Below are positions 50,888 to 57,970 of a DNA stretch of 64,000 nucleotides, in pieces. The position numbers and the translations under genes were made by a program. Positions within the stretch are counted from its first letter, which is position 1. Each line of letters starts with the position of its first letter. This DNA comes from Dyadobacter sp. 50-39 (lineage in GTDB: Bacteria; Bacteroidota; Bacteroidia; Cytophagales; Spirosomataceae). The stretch covers positions 62,001-126,000 of the forward strand of contig MKSR01000006.1 in the NCBI GenBank assembly GCA_001898145.1, given 5' to 3'. Below the pieces are notes generated by a model. It was not told the DNA's origin. It made no database searches and worked only from the letters and a program-made list of their open reading frames with translations.

Positions 50888-51650
50888 AAGGTTCCTTCCC
50901 GATCAGCCGGGGAAGCGGTTCAATTTTAATGCCCATTTCACGACAATGCCCGATGATATCCGGCAAAGTATCGGCCGTAAGCGGCAGATGGTCATGAAGC
51001 AGAACGATGTCTTTGGGTTTTAATGTTGAAATGATCTTTTGAATGAGCTGGTACTTGTTCTTCGCGCGTGTATCCATGCTCCTGAGCGACCAGCCGATGG
51101 ACTGCATTTCCAAATCCTTTAAGACGGCAGCATAGCGCGGGTTCGTCACCCCGAACGGCGGTCGGAAAAATGCGGGCGCCCTACCGGTAATGTCACGAAT
51201 AGCCTCGTTACACCGCAGCATATCCGTCCGCAGTTTTTGCCTGGAAAACAGCGCAATGAGGTAGTGATGGCTGTAAGAATGATTGCCAATCGTATGGCCT
51301 TCGTCCACAATCCTGCGCAGGAGTTCGGGATGCTGTACCGCCTTTTTCCCGATCACGAAAAAAGTCGCCTTCAAGTCGTTTTCAAGGAGAATATCGAGGA
51401 TACGGGGCGTCGAATCGGGGTCGGGGCCATCGTCGAAAGTGAGGGCAATGGATTTGCCGCCCGCTTTGCATTTGTTAATGGATTTGACAAAATAATTGGC
51501 CTGTATCTGCGCCGACCCGTAAGCGGTTACTCCCAAAAAGAGTATGGCAATGCCCGCCAGCACAAACCACAGGTAGTCTGTCTCCCAAAATATAATGGAA
51601 CTGAGCGCCGCTGCCGTAATGCAGAAGAATATGAGAAGGTTATGCTTCAA
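50874..51650 (-). CDS. Membrane-anchored polysaccharide deacetylase (NodB fold)
   Basis: 258 residues. Two N-terminal transmembrane helices (about 5-45) are followed by a NodB domain. Its motifs are LTFDDGPDPDSTPRILDIL (catalytic and metal Asp) and EGHTIGNHSYSHHYL (metal-binding His-x3-His). RPPFGVTNPRYAAVL and DIVLLHDHLPL complete the active site. This family removes acetyl groups from sugars. A role in a pigment operon is not obvious: it might trim a glycosyl or acyl decoration of the product. Overlaps both neighbours, so it is firmly in the operon. Confidence 0.87.
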   Translation of the reverse strand: MKHNLLIFFCITAAALSSIIFWETDYLWFVLAGIAILFLGVTAYGSAQIQANYFVKSINKCKAGGKSIALTFDDGPDPDSTPRILDILLENDLKATFFVIGKKAVQHPELLRRIVDEGHTIGNHSYSHHYLIALFSRQKLRTDMLRCNEAIRDITGRAPAFFRPPFGVTNPRYAAVLKDLEMQSIGWSLRSMDTRAKNKYQLIQKIISTLKPKDIVLLHDHLPLTADTLPDIIGHCREMGIKIEPLPRLIGKEPYEKH

Positions 51651-52575
51651 CGGCTTTCAATAGGGTTAGTCCCAGGTTGGTTTTTCTCAATGCATTCACA
51701 ATCAAAACATTCCTTACCCCGCCATTTGCTGCAAGCACATCCACAGCGTAATGCAATGCAAATGCCGACGCCGTTGGATAAATGCCCGCCAATGGGAGAT
51801 ATCCGGTGTTCTGCCGCGCACCGGACAGCGGGTTGCCGGTATGAAGTACCAGATCGATGTCGCCGATCTGCATCCCGTTCCGGTCCAGGAACGCATCTAT
51901 TTCCTCCTGCCCGTATTCCGCTCCGCCGCTGGTGTACACATCTGCCAGGCGGGCAGCGGCATTGCCTGCATTTGTACCGGAAAGAATGAAAAACGAGGCG
52001 GCAGAAGTGAGCGGCACAGGTGTTTCAAATGCCAGTCGGTCTGCAATATCATTCAGAATATCAATATGCTCGTCAGCCGCGCCCACGAGCACGTGACTGT
52101 CGCCTTCGCGCACGAGCATCGCCGCGTCGAACAGGGCGTGCTCGAAAGAGAGCGTATTCTGCGTATGGGTCATATTATAACCGTGATTGCCGAGGCTCAG
52201 CGAAATCTGCCCGGCCATGGTATTGTGCGTCGATTGAATGAATGAAGTCGGCGGAAGTAACCCCTCGACTGTAAGCGCGGTATTGAGGAATTTTTCGGTG
52301 TCCTGCAAACAGCCCAGGCCAGTCCCCACTACAATCGCGTCCGGCTGTTCAATACCCGCCTGTACCACGCAATCTTTGGCACACGCGACCGACATCCGCA
52401 GGATTTTACTCATCCGTCGCAGCAGTCCGGCATCAATATAAGCCTTATAATCAGGGCTGATCAACGCAGAAGCCGCATCCAACGGAACCAATGCGGCCGA
52501 AAAGCCTGCATGCCCGAATGTAGGCTGGTGTGAAATGGTGGACGCCGCCGATAGGTACAATGCCGGTTTACTCAT
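51640..52575 (-). CDS. Ketosynthase-like protein without active-site residues (chain-length-factor type)
   Basis: Thiolase-fold protein of 311 residues, about 90 shorter than a full ketosynthase. The place of the catalytic Cys reads MTHTQNTLSFEHALFDAA, with no Cys. The usual second His region is IYPTASAFALHYAVDVLA, without the GH motif. Residual ketosynthase features are AIVVGTGLGCLQDTEKF and FIQSTHNTMAGQIS. In aryl-polyene systems a Cys-less partner (ApeC) pairs with an active ketosynthase as chain-length factor. Here the active KS gene directly upstream (52568-53752, overlap eight bases) would be that partner. Role inferred. Confidence 0.82.
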   Translation of the reverse strand: MSKPALYLSAASTISHQPTFGHAGFSAALVPLDAASALISPDYKAYIDAGLLRRMSKILRMSVACAKDCVVQAGIEQPDAIVVGTGLGCLQDTEKFLNTALTVEGLLPPTSFIQSTHNTMAGQISLSLGNHGYNMTHTQNTLSFEHALFDAAMLVREGDSHVLVGAADEHIDILNDIADRLAFETPVPLTSAASFFILSGTNAGNAAARLADVYTSGGAEYGQEEIDAFLDRNGMQIGDIDLVLHTGNPLSGARQNTGYLPLAGIYPTASAFALHYAVDVLAANGGVRNVLIVNALRKTNLGLTLLKAVEA

Positions 52576-53752
52576 ATTTCGTCAAAACCAATGATGAATT
52601 ATTCCCTCCGAAACCAAATGAATTGGAAAGTACCGCATTCACCTCCGCGCCTATTTCCAGCCTGGTGACGGGCACCAGTCCCGTTTCCGCGATAGGCGTC
52701 CGGTAATTCAGGTTCGGAAAGAGGAGGTTATGCCGGATAGCCAGCACTGAAAACACGGCCTCGATGGCTCCTGCGGCCGCCAGGGTGTGTCCGGTAAAAG
52801 CCTTCGTAGAGCTGAATGGCGGAACGTGGTCCCCAAAAACATTCCAGAGCGCCACCGACTCTGAATGATCGTTGTTCTTCGTGCCCGTGCCGTGCGCATT
52901 CACGTAGGAGATCTGATCCAGCCCGATACCTGCACGGCGGATCGCATTCGCGATCGCCAAAGTGGCCCCTTTTCCGTCCGGCGAGGACGCCGTCTGGTGG
53001 TAGGCATCTGCTGCATTGGCCCAGCCGCTCACATTGCAAATGGGCTTGCTGCCCGACAATTCCAGGCTTTTTTCTCCTTCCAACAGCAAAAACCCTGCTC
53101 CCTCGCCCAGGTTCAGCCCGGCGCGGGATTCATCGAACGGCCTGCACCATTGGTCGTCGTAGATCATCAGCGAACGGAAACCGTCGATCGTGAACCCGCT
53201 CAATGCATCGGTACCTCCTACGAGCACGCGGTCGAGCGCGCCTTGCAGGATAAGCCGGGCTCCGAGCATAATGGCGTTCACACCCGAAGAGCAAGCCGTG
53301 GAAAGCGTGTTAATGTAGCCGGTAATGCCCAGCTCCTTCGCGATGCGCTCGGTTGTGCTGCCGCTGTCGTGTGTGGTGAGCAGGCGGTAATCGGGATTGT
53401 GTTGGGCTAAATAATCTTTATAAAAAACCTCGCTGCGGTCCATTCCGCCCACGGACGTGGAAGAAATAATGCCGGTACGGATCACGCCGGAGCGTTTACT
53501 GTCGCCCCAGGCCTCACGCGCCGCCTGCAACCCAAGCAAGGACGTACGCGAAACGTACTCCGTCCCTACGCCCAGTGCCGTGCGGAGCTCGTCGTTGGAA
53601 GCCTTCACTTCGCCGGCCAGCCCGGCCCTGGTGCCTTGCAGGTAATGCAGCGGCCCGATGCCCGACCGGCCCTCGCGCAATGCGTTCAGGTTCTCGTCCA
53701 CCGACATGCCAATGGCCGACACGACCCCGATACCGGTAATGCAAACGCCCAT
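52568..53752 (-). CDS. Beta-ketoacyl-ACP synthase (active, Cys-His-His)
   Basis: Ketosynthase of the FabF type, 394 residues. Active-site Cys154 lies in NTLSTACSSGVNAI; the two histidines are in YVNAHGTGTKNNDHSE and STKAFTGHTLAAAGAIEAVF. It would extend the polyene chain with malonyl-ACP. Its stop overlaps the Cys-less KS-like gene by eight bases, the arrangement expected for a KS/chain-length-factor heterodimer. The ACP gene lies 12 bases upstream. Confidence 0.9.
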   Translation of the reverse strand: MGVCITGIGVVSAIGMSVDENLNALREGRSGIGPLHYLQGTRAGLAGEVKASNDELRTALGVGTEYVSRTSLLGLQAAREAWGDSKRSGVIRTGIISSTSVGGMDRSEVFYKDYLAQHNPDYRLLTTHDSGSTTERIAKELGITGYINTLSTACSSGVNAIMLGARLILQGALDRVLVGGTDALSGFTIDGFRSLMIYDDQWCRPFDESRAGLNLGEGAGFLLLEGEKSLELSGSKPICNVSGWANAADAYHQTASSPDGKGATLAIANAIRRAGIGLDQISYVNAHGTGTKNNDHSESVALWNVFGDHVPPFSSTKAFTGHTLAAAGAIEAVFSVLAIRHNLLFPNLNYRTPIAETGLVPVTRLEIGAEVNAVLSNSFGFGGNNSSLVLTKYE

Positions 53753-53764
53753 TAGGTGTGGTGG

Positions 53765-54025
53765 TTAAGCTGCGTTTCTTTTACGGATATATGCGGCCAT
53801 CGTATCGATGGACTTGAATGCCTCCTTGCCCTCTTCCGGGTTGGTGAGCTGGATACCGTGGTATTTTTCCAGCAGCACGATCAGTTCGAGCGCGTCGATC
53901 GAATCGAGCCCTAGTCCCTGGTCGTTGAAAAGCAGCGCATCGTCCGCGATATCTTCCACCGACAGGTCTTCCAGGTTGAGCTGTTCGATAATCTGTTTTT
54001 TTAGATCTTCTTTTAAACTATCCAT
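53765..54025 (-). CDS. Acyl carrier protein
   Basis: Carries the growing chain on a phosphopantetheine arm. From the ATG at 54025 it has 86 residues, the usual size; the longer open frame to 54178 lies inside the preceding gene and is not family-like. The attachment site is Ser42 in GLGLDSIDALELIV. Surrounding acidic helices are typical. It is one of two carrier proteins in the cluster, the other being at 57470; the two may serve different chains or starter and extender. Confidence 0.9.
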   Translation of the reverse strand: MDSLKEDLKKQIIEQLNLEDLSVEDIADDALLFNDQGLGLDSIDALELIVLLEKYHGIQLTNPEEGKEAFKSIDTMAAYIRKRNAA

Positions 54026-54051
54026 TTTGCTGATTAATTGAGCGTCTGTTA

Positions 54052-54675
54052 CTATGCCGCAACCGAACCGGCTTGCGAGAGGTGAAGGAGATTTTCGCTG
54101 CTGAATTCCATTCCGCTTTCTTGCTCTTCCACCAAAAAAAGGAAAACATCCGTGCTGTCCGCTGTTACTTCCAGCCACCCCCCAAGCAGCGCCCGGCTTC
54201 CCGAGGCCAGCAGTATCTGGTTGTAGTCCAGGTAAAAGCCAGGGGTGAATTTAGGCAAAACAGCAAACAAATTCTCACCGTACCATTTGTTGAGGATGGC
54301 TATTTCGCCCAGCACGATATTAGGCAATGTATACACAAAAAGCGAAGGGCTTGGCGAGCCGCCATGCTCGTAAGATTGTATAAAGCGGCGGTCGGTCACG
54401 GCGCTTGACGAGGCATTGGCAAACACCATTGCGATCTCATCGTCGGCATACGCTTCCGGAAATCCCGGATTCGCCCGCTTGATGAGTTCCGAAGCCAGGT
54501 ACCCGGCCTGCGAAAGCGCATCCATTTTGTAAAATTTGGGGTATACCAATTCCTGCTGCCTGTATAGCTGCTTGAACCAGGAATCCTCCGAGCTGCTGTC
54601 GCGCCGGGCGATCACTTCGCCGTTCACGAGGCATTCGTCGGCCCGCAGGTTGCAATATGCTGTAATCACTTTCAT
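54052..54675 (-). CDS. Short ketosynthase-like protein of the pigment cluster
   Basis: 207 residues, half the length of a ketosynthase. The middle, MVFANASSSAVTDRRFIQSY followed by SPSLFVYTLPNIVLGEIAIL, matches the N-terminal half of the thiolase fold as found in cluster-specific KS-like proteins. No active-site Cys or His motif is present. It is not a decayed gene: the frame is intact and coupled by ATGA overlap to the preceding KS gene. It may be a non-catalytic subunit that shapes the substrate channel or recruits ACP; function unknown. Confidence 0.7.
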   Translation of the reverse strand: MKVITAYCNLRADECLVNGEVIARRDSSSEDSWFKQLYRQQELVYPKFYKMDALSQAGYLASELIKRANPGFPEAYADDEIAMVFANASSSAVTDRRFIQSYEHGGSPSPSLFVYTLPNIVLGEIAILNKWYGENLFAVLPKFTPGFYLDYNQILLASGSRALLGGWLEVTADSTDVFLFLVEEQESGMEFSSENLLHLSQAGSVAA

Positions 54676-55754
54676 AAATCCCTGATCATCAATGAAGCAT
54701 TCCCGCCTCCGAAGCCCGAGGCTGTTTTAAGAATGGTCCGCAGCTTTTTCGGTTCGTTTTCAACCATGATATTCAAGGGAATGGAAGTACCCGCGTCGCG
54801 GTAACCCATGCTCCTGATCATCATCCCATTCCGTATCATTTGCATGCAAACGGCCGTTTCGATCACACCCGCAGCACCGAGCGTATGCCCGAAATAGCCT
54901 TTCAGGCTATTCAGCGGCTTATCCGACAACGCCAGGCGATCGAATGCGATCGCTTCCATTTCGTCGTTGAAAACCGTGCCCGTACCGTGGGCGCAAATGA
55001 AATCGATTTCCCCGGCATCTGCTCCGTGCTTCCGCATCGTACGCGTCACGCTCCGCACCAGCCCCTCGCCCGTACGCGAAGGCCCCGAAATGTGGTTGGC
55101 ATCGTTGGCGCTCGCGCCTGTGAGGAGTTCGAGCGGAGCATTTTTAAAAACCGACCGGGTTGCGGAAACCAATACCGCCCCGCAGCCTTCTCCCAGCGTG
55201 ATACCATTCCGGGCCGCATCGAATGGGGCACACGGCTTATCACTCACGGCAAAAAGGGATTGAAAACCGTACAGCACGAAATCGGAGGCGACATCACAGC
55301 CGACTACAATGACATGGTCGTACTGGCCGGCTTCCACCATATTACCCGCCACATTGACCGTCAACACGCCGGAAATACACGCATTGGAGATCACCAGCGG
55401 TAAATTTGCGAGCTTGAATTGTTCCTTTGCCGAGACGCACGTTTCACTGAATTGGTCGTGCAGATTGTCGTCCAGCGCTCCTTTGGTGGAACTGATCAGC
55501 ACGATTGTCCGGTCGGAAACCAGAATGGAAGCGTCGATGCGCTCTTTCAGCGTCGCCATTGCCTGCGTTATCAGTCGCTGAAAACGCAAAGGCCCGTTCA
55601 GACCGGTAATTCTGGACAAATGAATGGCTTCCTGGTTAAACCCTGCATCAGGGATAAGCGCAATGCCGCTGCGATTTTCGCGGAGCGCCTGCCAGTTATC
55701 CTCCGCAGTGTCGCCCAGCGGGCTTACGATGACCTCTGCACCAATGTAGATCAT
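54672..55754 (-). CDS. Beta-ketoacyl-ACP synthase (second active copy)
   Basis: Ketosynthase of 360 residues from the ATG at 55754, which overlaps the thioesterase stop as ATGA; a start 21 bases earlier would overlap more. Catalytic Cys126 is in VISNACISGVLTVN; the histidines are in FICAHGTGTVFNDEME and LKGYFGHTLGAAGVIETAV. It is a little shorter than usual. It may carry out the first condensation on the aromatic starter or act in the alkyl branch. The short KS-like protein encoded next could be its partner. Confidence 0.87.
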   Translation of the reverse strand: MIYIGAEVIVSPLGDTAEDNWQALRENRSGIALIPDAGFNQEAIHLSRITGLNGPLRFQRLITQAMATLKERIDASILVSDRTIVLISSTKGALDDNLHDQFSETCVSAKEQFKLANLPLVISNACISGVLTVNVAGNMVEAGQYDHVIVVGCDVASDFVLYGFQSLFAVSDKPCAPFDAARNGITLGEGCGAVLVSATRSVFKNAPLELLTGASANDANHISGPSRTGEGLVRSVTRTMRKHGADAGEIDFICAHGTGTVFNDEMEAIAFDRLALSDKPLNSLKGYFGHTLGAAGVIETAVCMQMIRNGMMIRSMGYRDAGTSIPLNIMVENEPKKLRTILKTASGFGGGNASLMIRDL

Positions 55755-56164
55755 ATGTCGTACTGCGCTTTCCATTCCTTGTAAAAATCCGGAGAGATCA
55801 GTTCCAGCTCGCGGGAATCGCGGTCGAGGAACACCTGCATCGTTTTACCCGTAGCGCAAACCTGCCCTGTTGTGACGTTGATCACCTCGTATTCAAACTG
55901 GATTTTCGCCGACTTGGTGGGAACATATTTAGTGATGACCTTGATCACCTGGCCGTAATAAACTGGCGCCTTATGATCGATTTCCGACTTCACAATAGGC
56001 GTCACAAAACCTTTTGCGTGGATATCGAGGTATTCCAATCCGAATTTTCTCCCAAATGCCTCCCTGCCGTCCTCAAAAAATTTCAGATAGTTACCGTGCC
56101 ACACCACACCCATGGCATCGGTCTCGCTGAATCGGATATCTATATCTATTTCGGAAGAAATCAT
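55751..56164 (-). CDS. Acyl-CoA/ACP thioesterase (4HBT hotdog family)
   Basis: Thioesterase of 137 residues. The 4-hydroxybenzoyl-CoA thioesterase motif is complete: DIRFSETDAMGVVWHGNYLK with the catalytic Asp. A second conserved block is YGQVIKVITKYVPTKSAKIQ. It would release the finished acyl chain or edit mis-primed ACPs, as ApeK-type enzymes are thought to do. It is coupled to the KS gene downstream and lies 17 bases after the interrupted dehydratase gene. Confidence 0.88.
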   Translation of the reverse strand: MISSEIDIDIRFSETDAMGVVWHGNYLKFFEDGREAFGRKFGLEYLDIHAKGFVTPIVKSEIDHKAPVYYGQVIKVITKYVPTKSAKIQFEYEVINVTTGQVCATGKTMQVFLDRDSRELELISPDFYKEWKAQYDI

Positions 56165-56181
56165 GAATCAGTTATTAGGGG

Positions 56182-56601
56182 TTATTCGCTTACGACGATT
56201 TTTAGTTCACATCCCAGCAATATACGCCCATCCATGAAACTTTCGCCCTTTACAAGGTAAATATTTCCCAACTGGTGCAAGGGTGTGACCACGGTGCGTA
56301 TCGTAGCACCAACCGGAGGCAACTCAGTCACAAGCACTTTGCTCACAGCCCCGATAAAACCGATTTTAGGCTCCCCACCCTCCTCCCTGTCCAGGTAACC
56401 AAACGATGCCGCGCAAGTCTGCGCCACATGCTCGATCAGCCCTGTTTCCTAAAAAAAACCGTCCTGCACCAATGCATTGTCGAACGTAACCGTGAACTCC
56501 GACTCAAACCGCTCCCGCGATGCGCTCACAAGGCTATCGATCATCACAAATGGCGGGCGATGGGGAATAAAGTCCGTGATGGCGTCTTTGGCGACGATCA
56601 T
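56182..56601 (-). pseudogene. ApeP-like hotdog dehydratase gene with in-frame amber codon
   Basis: From the ATG at 56601, which overlaps the acyltransferase stop as ATGA, the frame reads IVAKDAITDFIPHRPPFVMI and continues to LVQDGFF. It then meets TAG at 56451-56449 (codon 51 of 140) and continues in the same frame as ETGLIEHVAQTCAASFGYL to a normal stop at 56182. Sequence on both sides is family-like, so this is a nonsense substitution, not a frameshift. It lies just after a run of eight T's. Possible explanations: real inactivation, a sequencing error, or read-through. A GTG at 56427 could restart only the C-terminal 81 residues. Confidence 0.85.
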
Positions 56602-57467
56602 GATTGAAAAAAATTGAAGTAATTAAACCATTGCTCCGGAAAAGCCTTCACTTTCCTTTCGAGCTCTTCCACGTACAGCTGCGCGATCTCTTCCGGCTTC
56701 ATTTTCGCTTCGATTGGCTTCGTACAGCTCAAATGGTAGCTGTATTTGCCATCCTTGGCTGCAAATACGAAGGTTACCGGTGCATTGAACTTCGATGCGA
56801 TCACGAACGGGCCGTAGGGAAACCTCGCCTTGCGTCCCAGAAAATCCATTTCGATGAACCGCGCCCCTTCCAGGTAACGGTCGGCATGGATGGCCACAAA
56901 TTCATTATTGACCAATGCATTTCGAATGGAAATAACATGCGAGAGATCGTCCTTGATCGCGATCACTTTGAACCGTGAGCCGCCGGTGGACAAATCCATG
57001 TACTTTTTGATGTTCTCGACCTCCGCGTCCAGCAAGACGATGTTGATCGTCGGCGTAATGCGGCCTTTGAGCAGGTTCCCGGCCGTTTCCCAGTTACCCA
57101 GGTGCGCACTCAGCAAAATCCCTCCCCTGCCTGCATCGCGGATATCGATCAGGTATTGTTCATTTTCAAAAACATGAGAGAATTGCCGGTCTTTCCCCAG
57201 CAGGAATGCAGCCCGGTCCACGAGCGTCTGCCCGAAAATATAGAAGTTCCTGCGCGCCATTTTGCGGGCATTGGAACCGCTGATGTGAAGGGTGTTCTGG
57301 TAAAAATCCAGCAAGGCCTTCTTCGGCCTTGCCGCAAACAGGTAATAGTAGTAAGTAACCACCCGCAGGAGCCCGTAGGCAAACCCGAGCCCCAGGGTAT
57401 TGATGATAAACAGGAAAATTTTGTAACCCGTCAGCGATCCTTTGGTCTTACCGTCCCAACGGCTCAT
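56598..57467 (-). CDS. LpxL/HtrB-type lysophospholipid acyltransferase
   Basis: Membrane acyltransferase of 289 residues with an N-terminal hydrophobic helix (IFLFIINTLGLGFAYGLL). The catalytic HX4E motif is SAHLGNWETAGNLL, and the second conserved block is AIHADRYLEGARFIEMDFLG. It resembles lipid A late acyltransferases. In pigment clusters such enzymes are believed to attach the polyene acyl group to an outer-membrane lipid or alkylresorcinol. Two bases separate it from the ACP gene upstream, which may supply its acyl donor directly. Confidence 0.87.
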   Translation of the reverse strand: MSRWDGKTKGSLTGYKIFLFIINTLGLGFAYGLLRVVTYYYYLFAARPKKALLDFYQNTLHISGSNARKMARRNFYIFGQTLVDRAAFLLGKDRQFSHVFENEQYLIDIRDAGRGGILLSAHLGNWETAGNLLKGRITPTINIVLLDAEVENIKKYMDLSTGGSRFKVIAIKDDLSHVISIRNALVNNEFVAIHADRYLEGARFIEMDFLGRKARFPYGPFVIASKFNAPVTFVFAAKDGKYSYHLSCTKPIEAKMKPEEIAQLYVEELERKVKAFPEQWFNYFNFFQS

Positions 57468-57469
57468 TC

Positions 57470-57736
57470 TTACAATGCCAGTTTCTTGCGAACAAGCTGA
57501 TAGAAATCACCGAATGTTACGATTTCTTTGAAATCTTCGCCGGTGAGCTTGATATTGAGGTTTTCATCGATCAGCACAACCAGGTCGACGTAGTCGAGAC
57601 TGTCCAGATCCAGCGTTTCTTTCAGACTGTTTTCAGGAAGAATCAAATCCCGGTCCACCTCGAATTCCTCAGATAAAAAGTCTCTGGTCTCTTCAATTAC
57701 TTCTTCCCAACTCATTTTAACGTCGTTAGCATACAT
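57470..57736 (-). CDS. Acyl carrier protein (first gene of the long pigment operon)
   Basis: Carrier protein of 88 residues from the ATG at 57736, or 81 from the alternative ATG at 57715. The phosphopantetheine site is Ser46 in TLDLDSLDYVDLVVLIDE. The promoter box ends only five bases before 57736, so transcription may start at about that codon. The 57715 start (MSWEEVIEETRDFLSEEF) is therefore quite possible. It heads the run of overlapping genes down to 48706. Confidence 0.88.
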   Translation of the reverse strand: MYANDVKMSWEEVIEETRDFLSEEFEVDRDLILPENSLKETLDLDSLDYVDLVVLIDENLNIKLTGEDFKEIVTFGDFYQLVRKKLAL

Positions 57737-57741
57737 AGCTG

Positions 57742-57749
57742 CAAAATTA
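57742..57749 (-). promoter_or_regulatory. Bacteroidota-type -7 box of the long pigment operon
   Basis: Minus strand reads TAATTTTG, a perfect TAnnTTTG. The TTTG element at the usual distance is weak (TTTA). The rest of the 234-base gap (57737-57970) has no gene. A small ACCGCC/GGCGGT stem at 57894-57916 without T-run may mark the end of the preceding unit. Confidence 0.5.
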
Positions 57750-57970
57750 GTTTATTCTTGCCGATAGTTTAAAAATATTCCCAAATTTTCAAATAAAGTG
57801 TCAACGCTGCACAATAAATTCCACTGGAAATCATTGCACTTGACAGATGGAATATTGGAGGTTAACAAAAATACAAAATTCCGACCGCAGCGCACCGCCG
57901 TTCACGAAGTGGCGGTAGTAATGTGACGGGCCTAACCGGCGCGCCGAAGCTGTCCCTGGAATACGGCAGG

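Noticed and set aside
54026-54178. N-terminal extension of the ACP gene at 53765
   Set aside because: It lies within the preceding KS-like gene and does not resemble ACPs; the ATG at 54025 gives a normal 86-residue carrier.
56449-56460. Transcriptional or ribosomal slippage on the run of eight T's as a rescue of the amber codon
   Set aside because: Minus-one shift leads to TGA within a few codons, and plus-one leaves the family frame. Since the family frame is the same on both sides, a shift cannot explain it.
57894-57916. ACCGCC/GGCGGT stem after the ammonia-lyase unit as a terminator
   Set aside because: Six-pair stem without a T-run in either direction; noted only as a possible feature of the gap.
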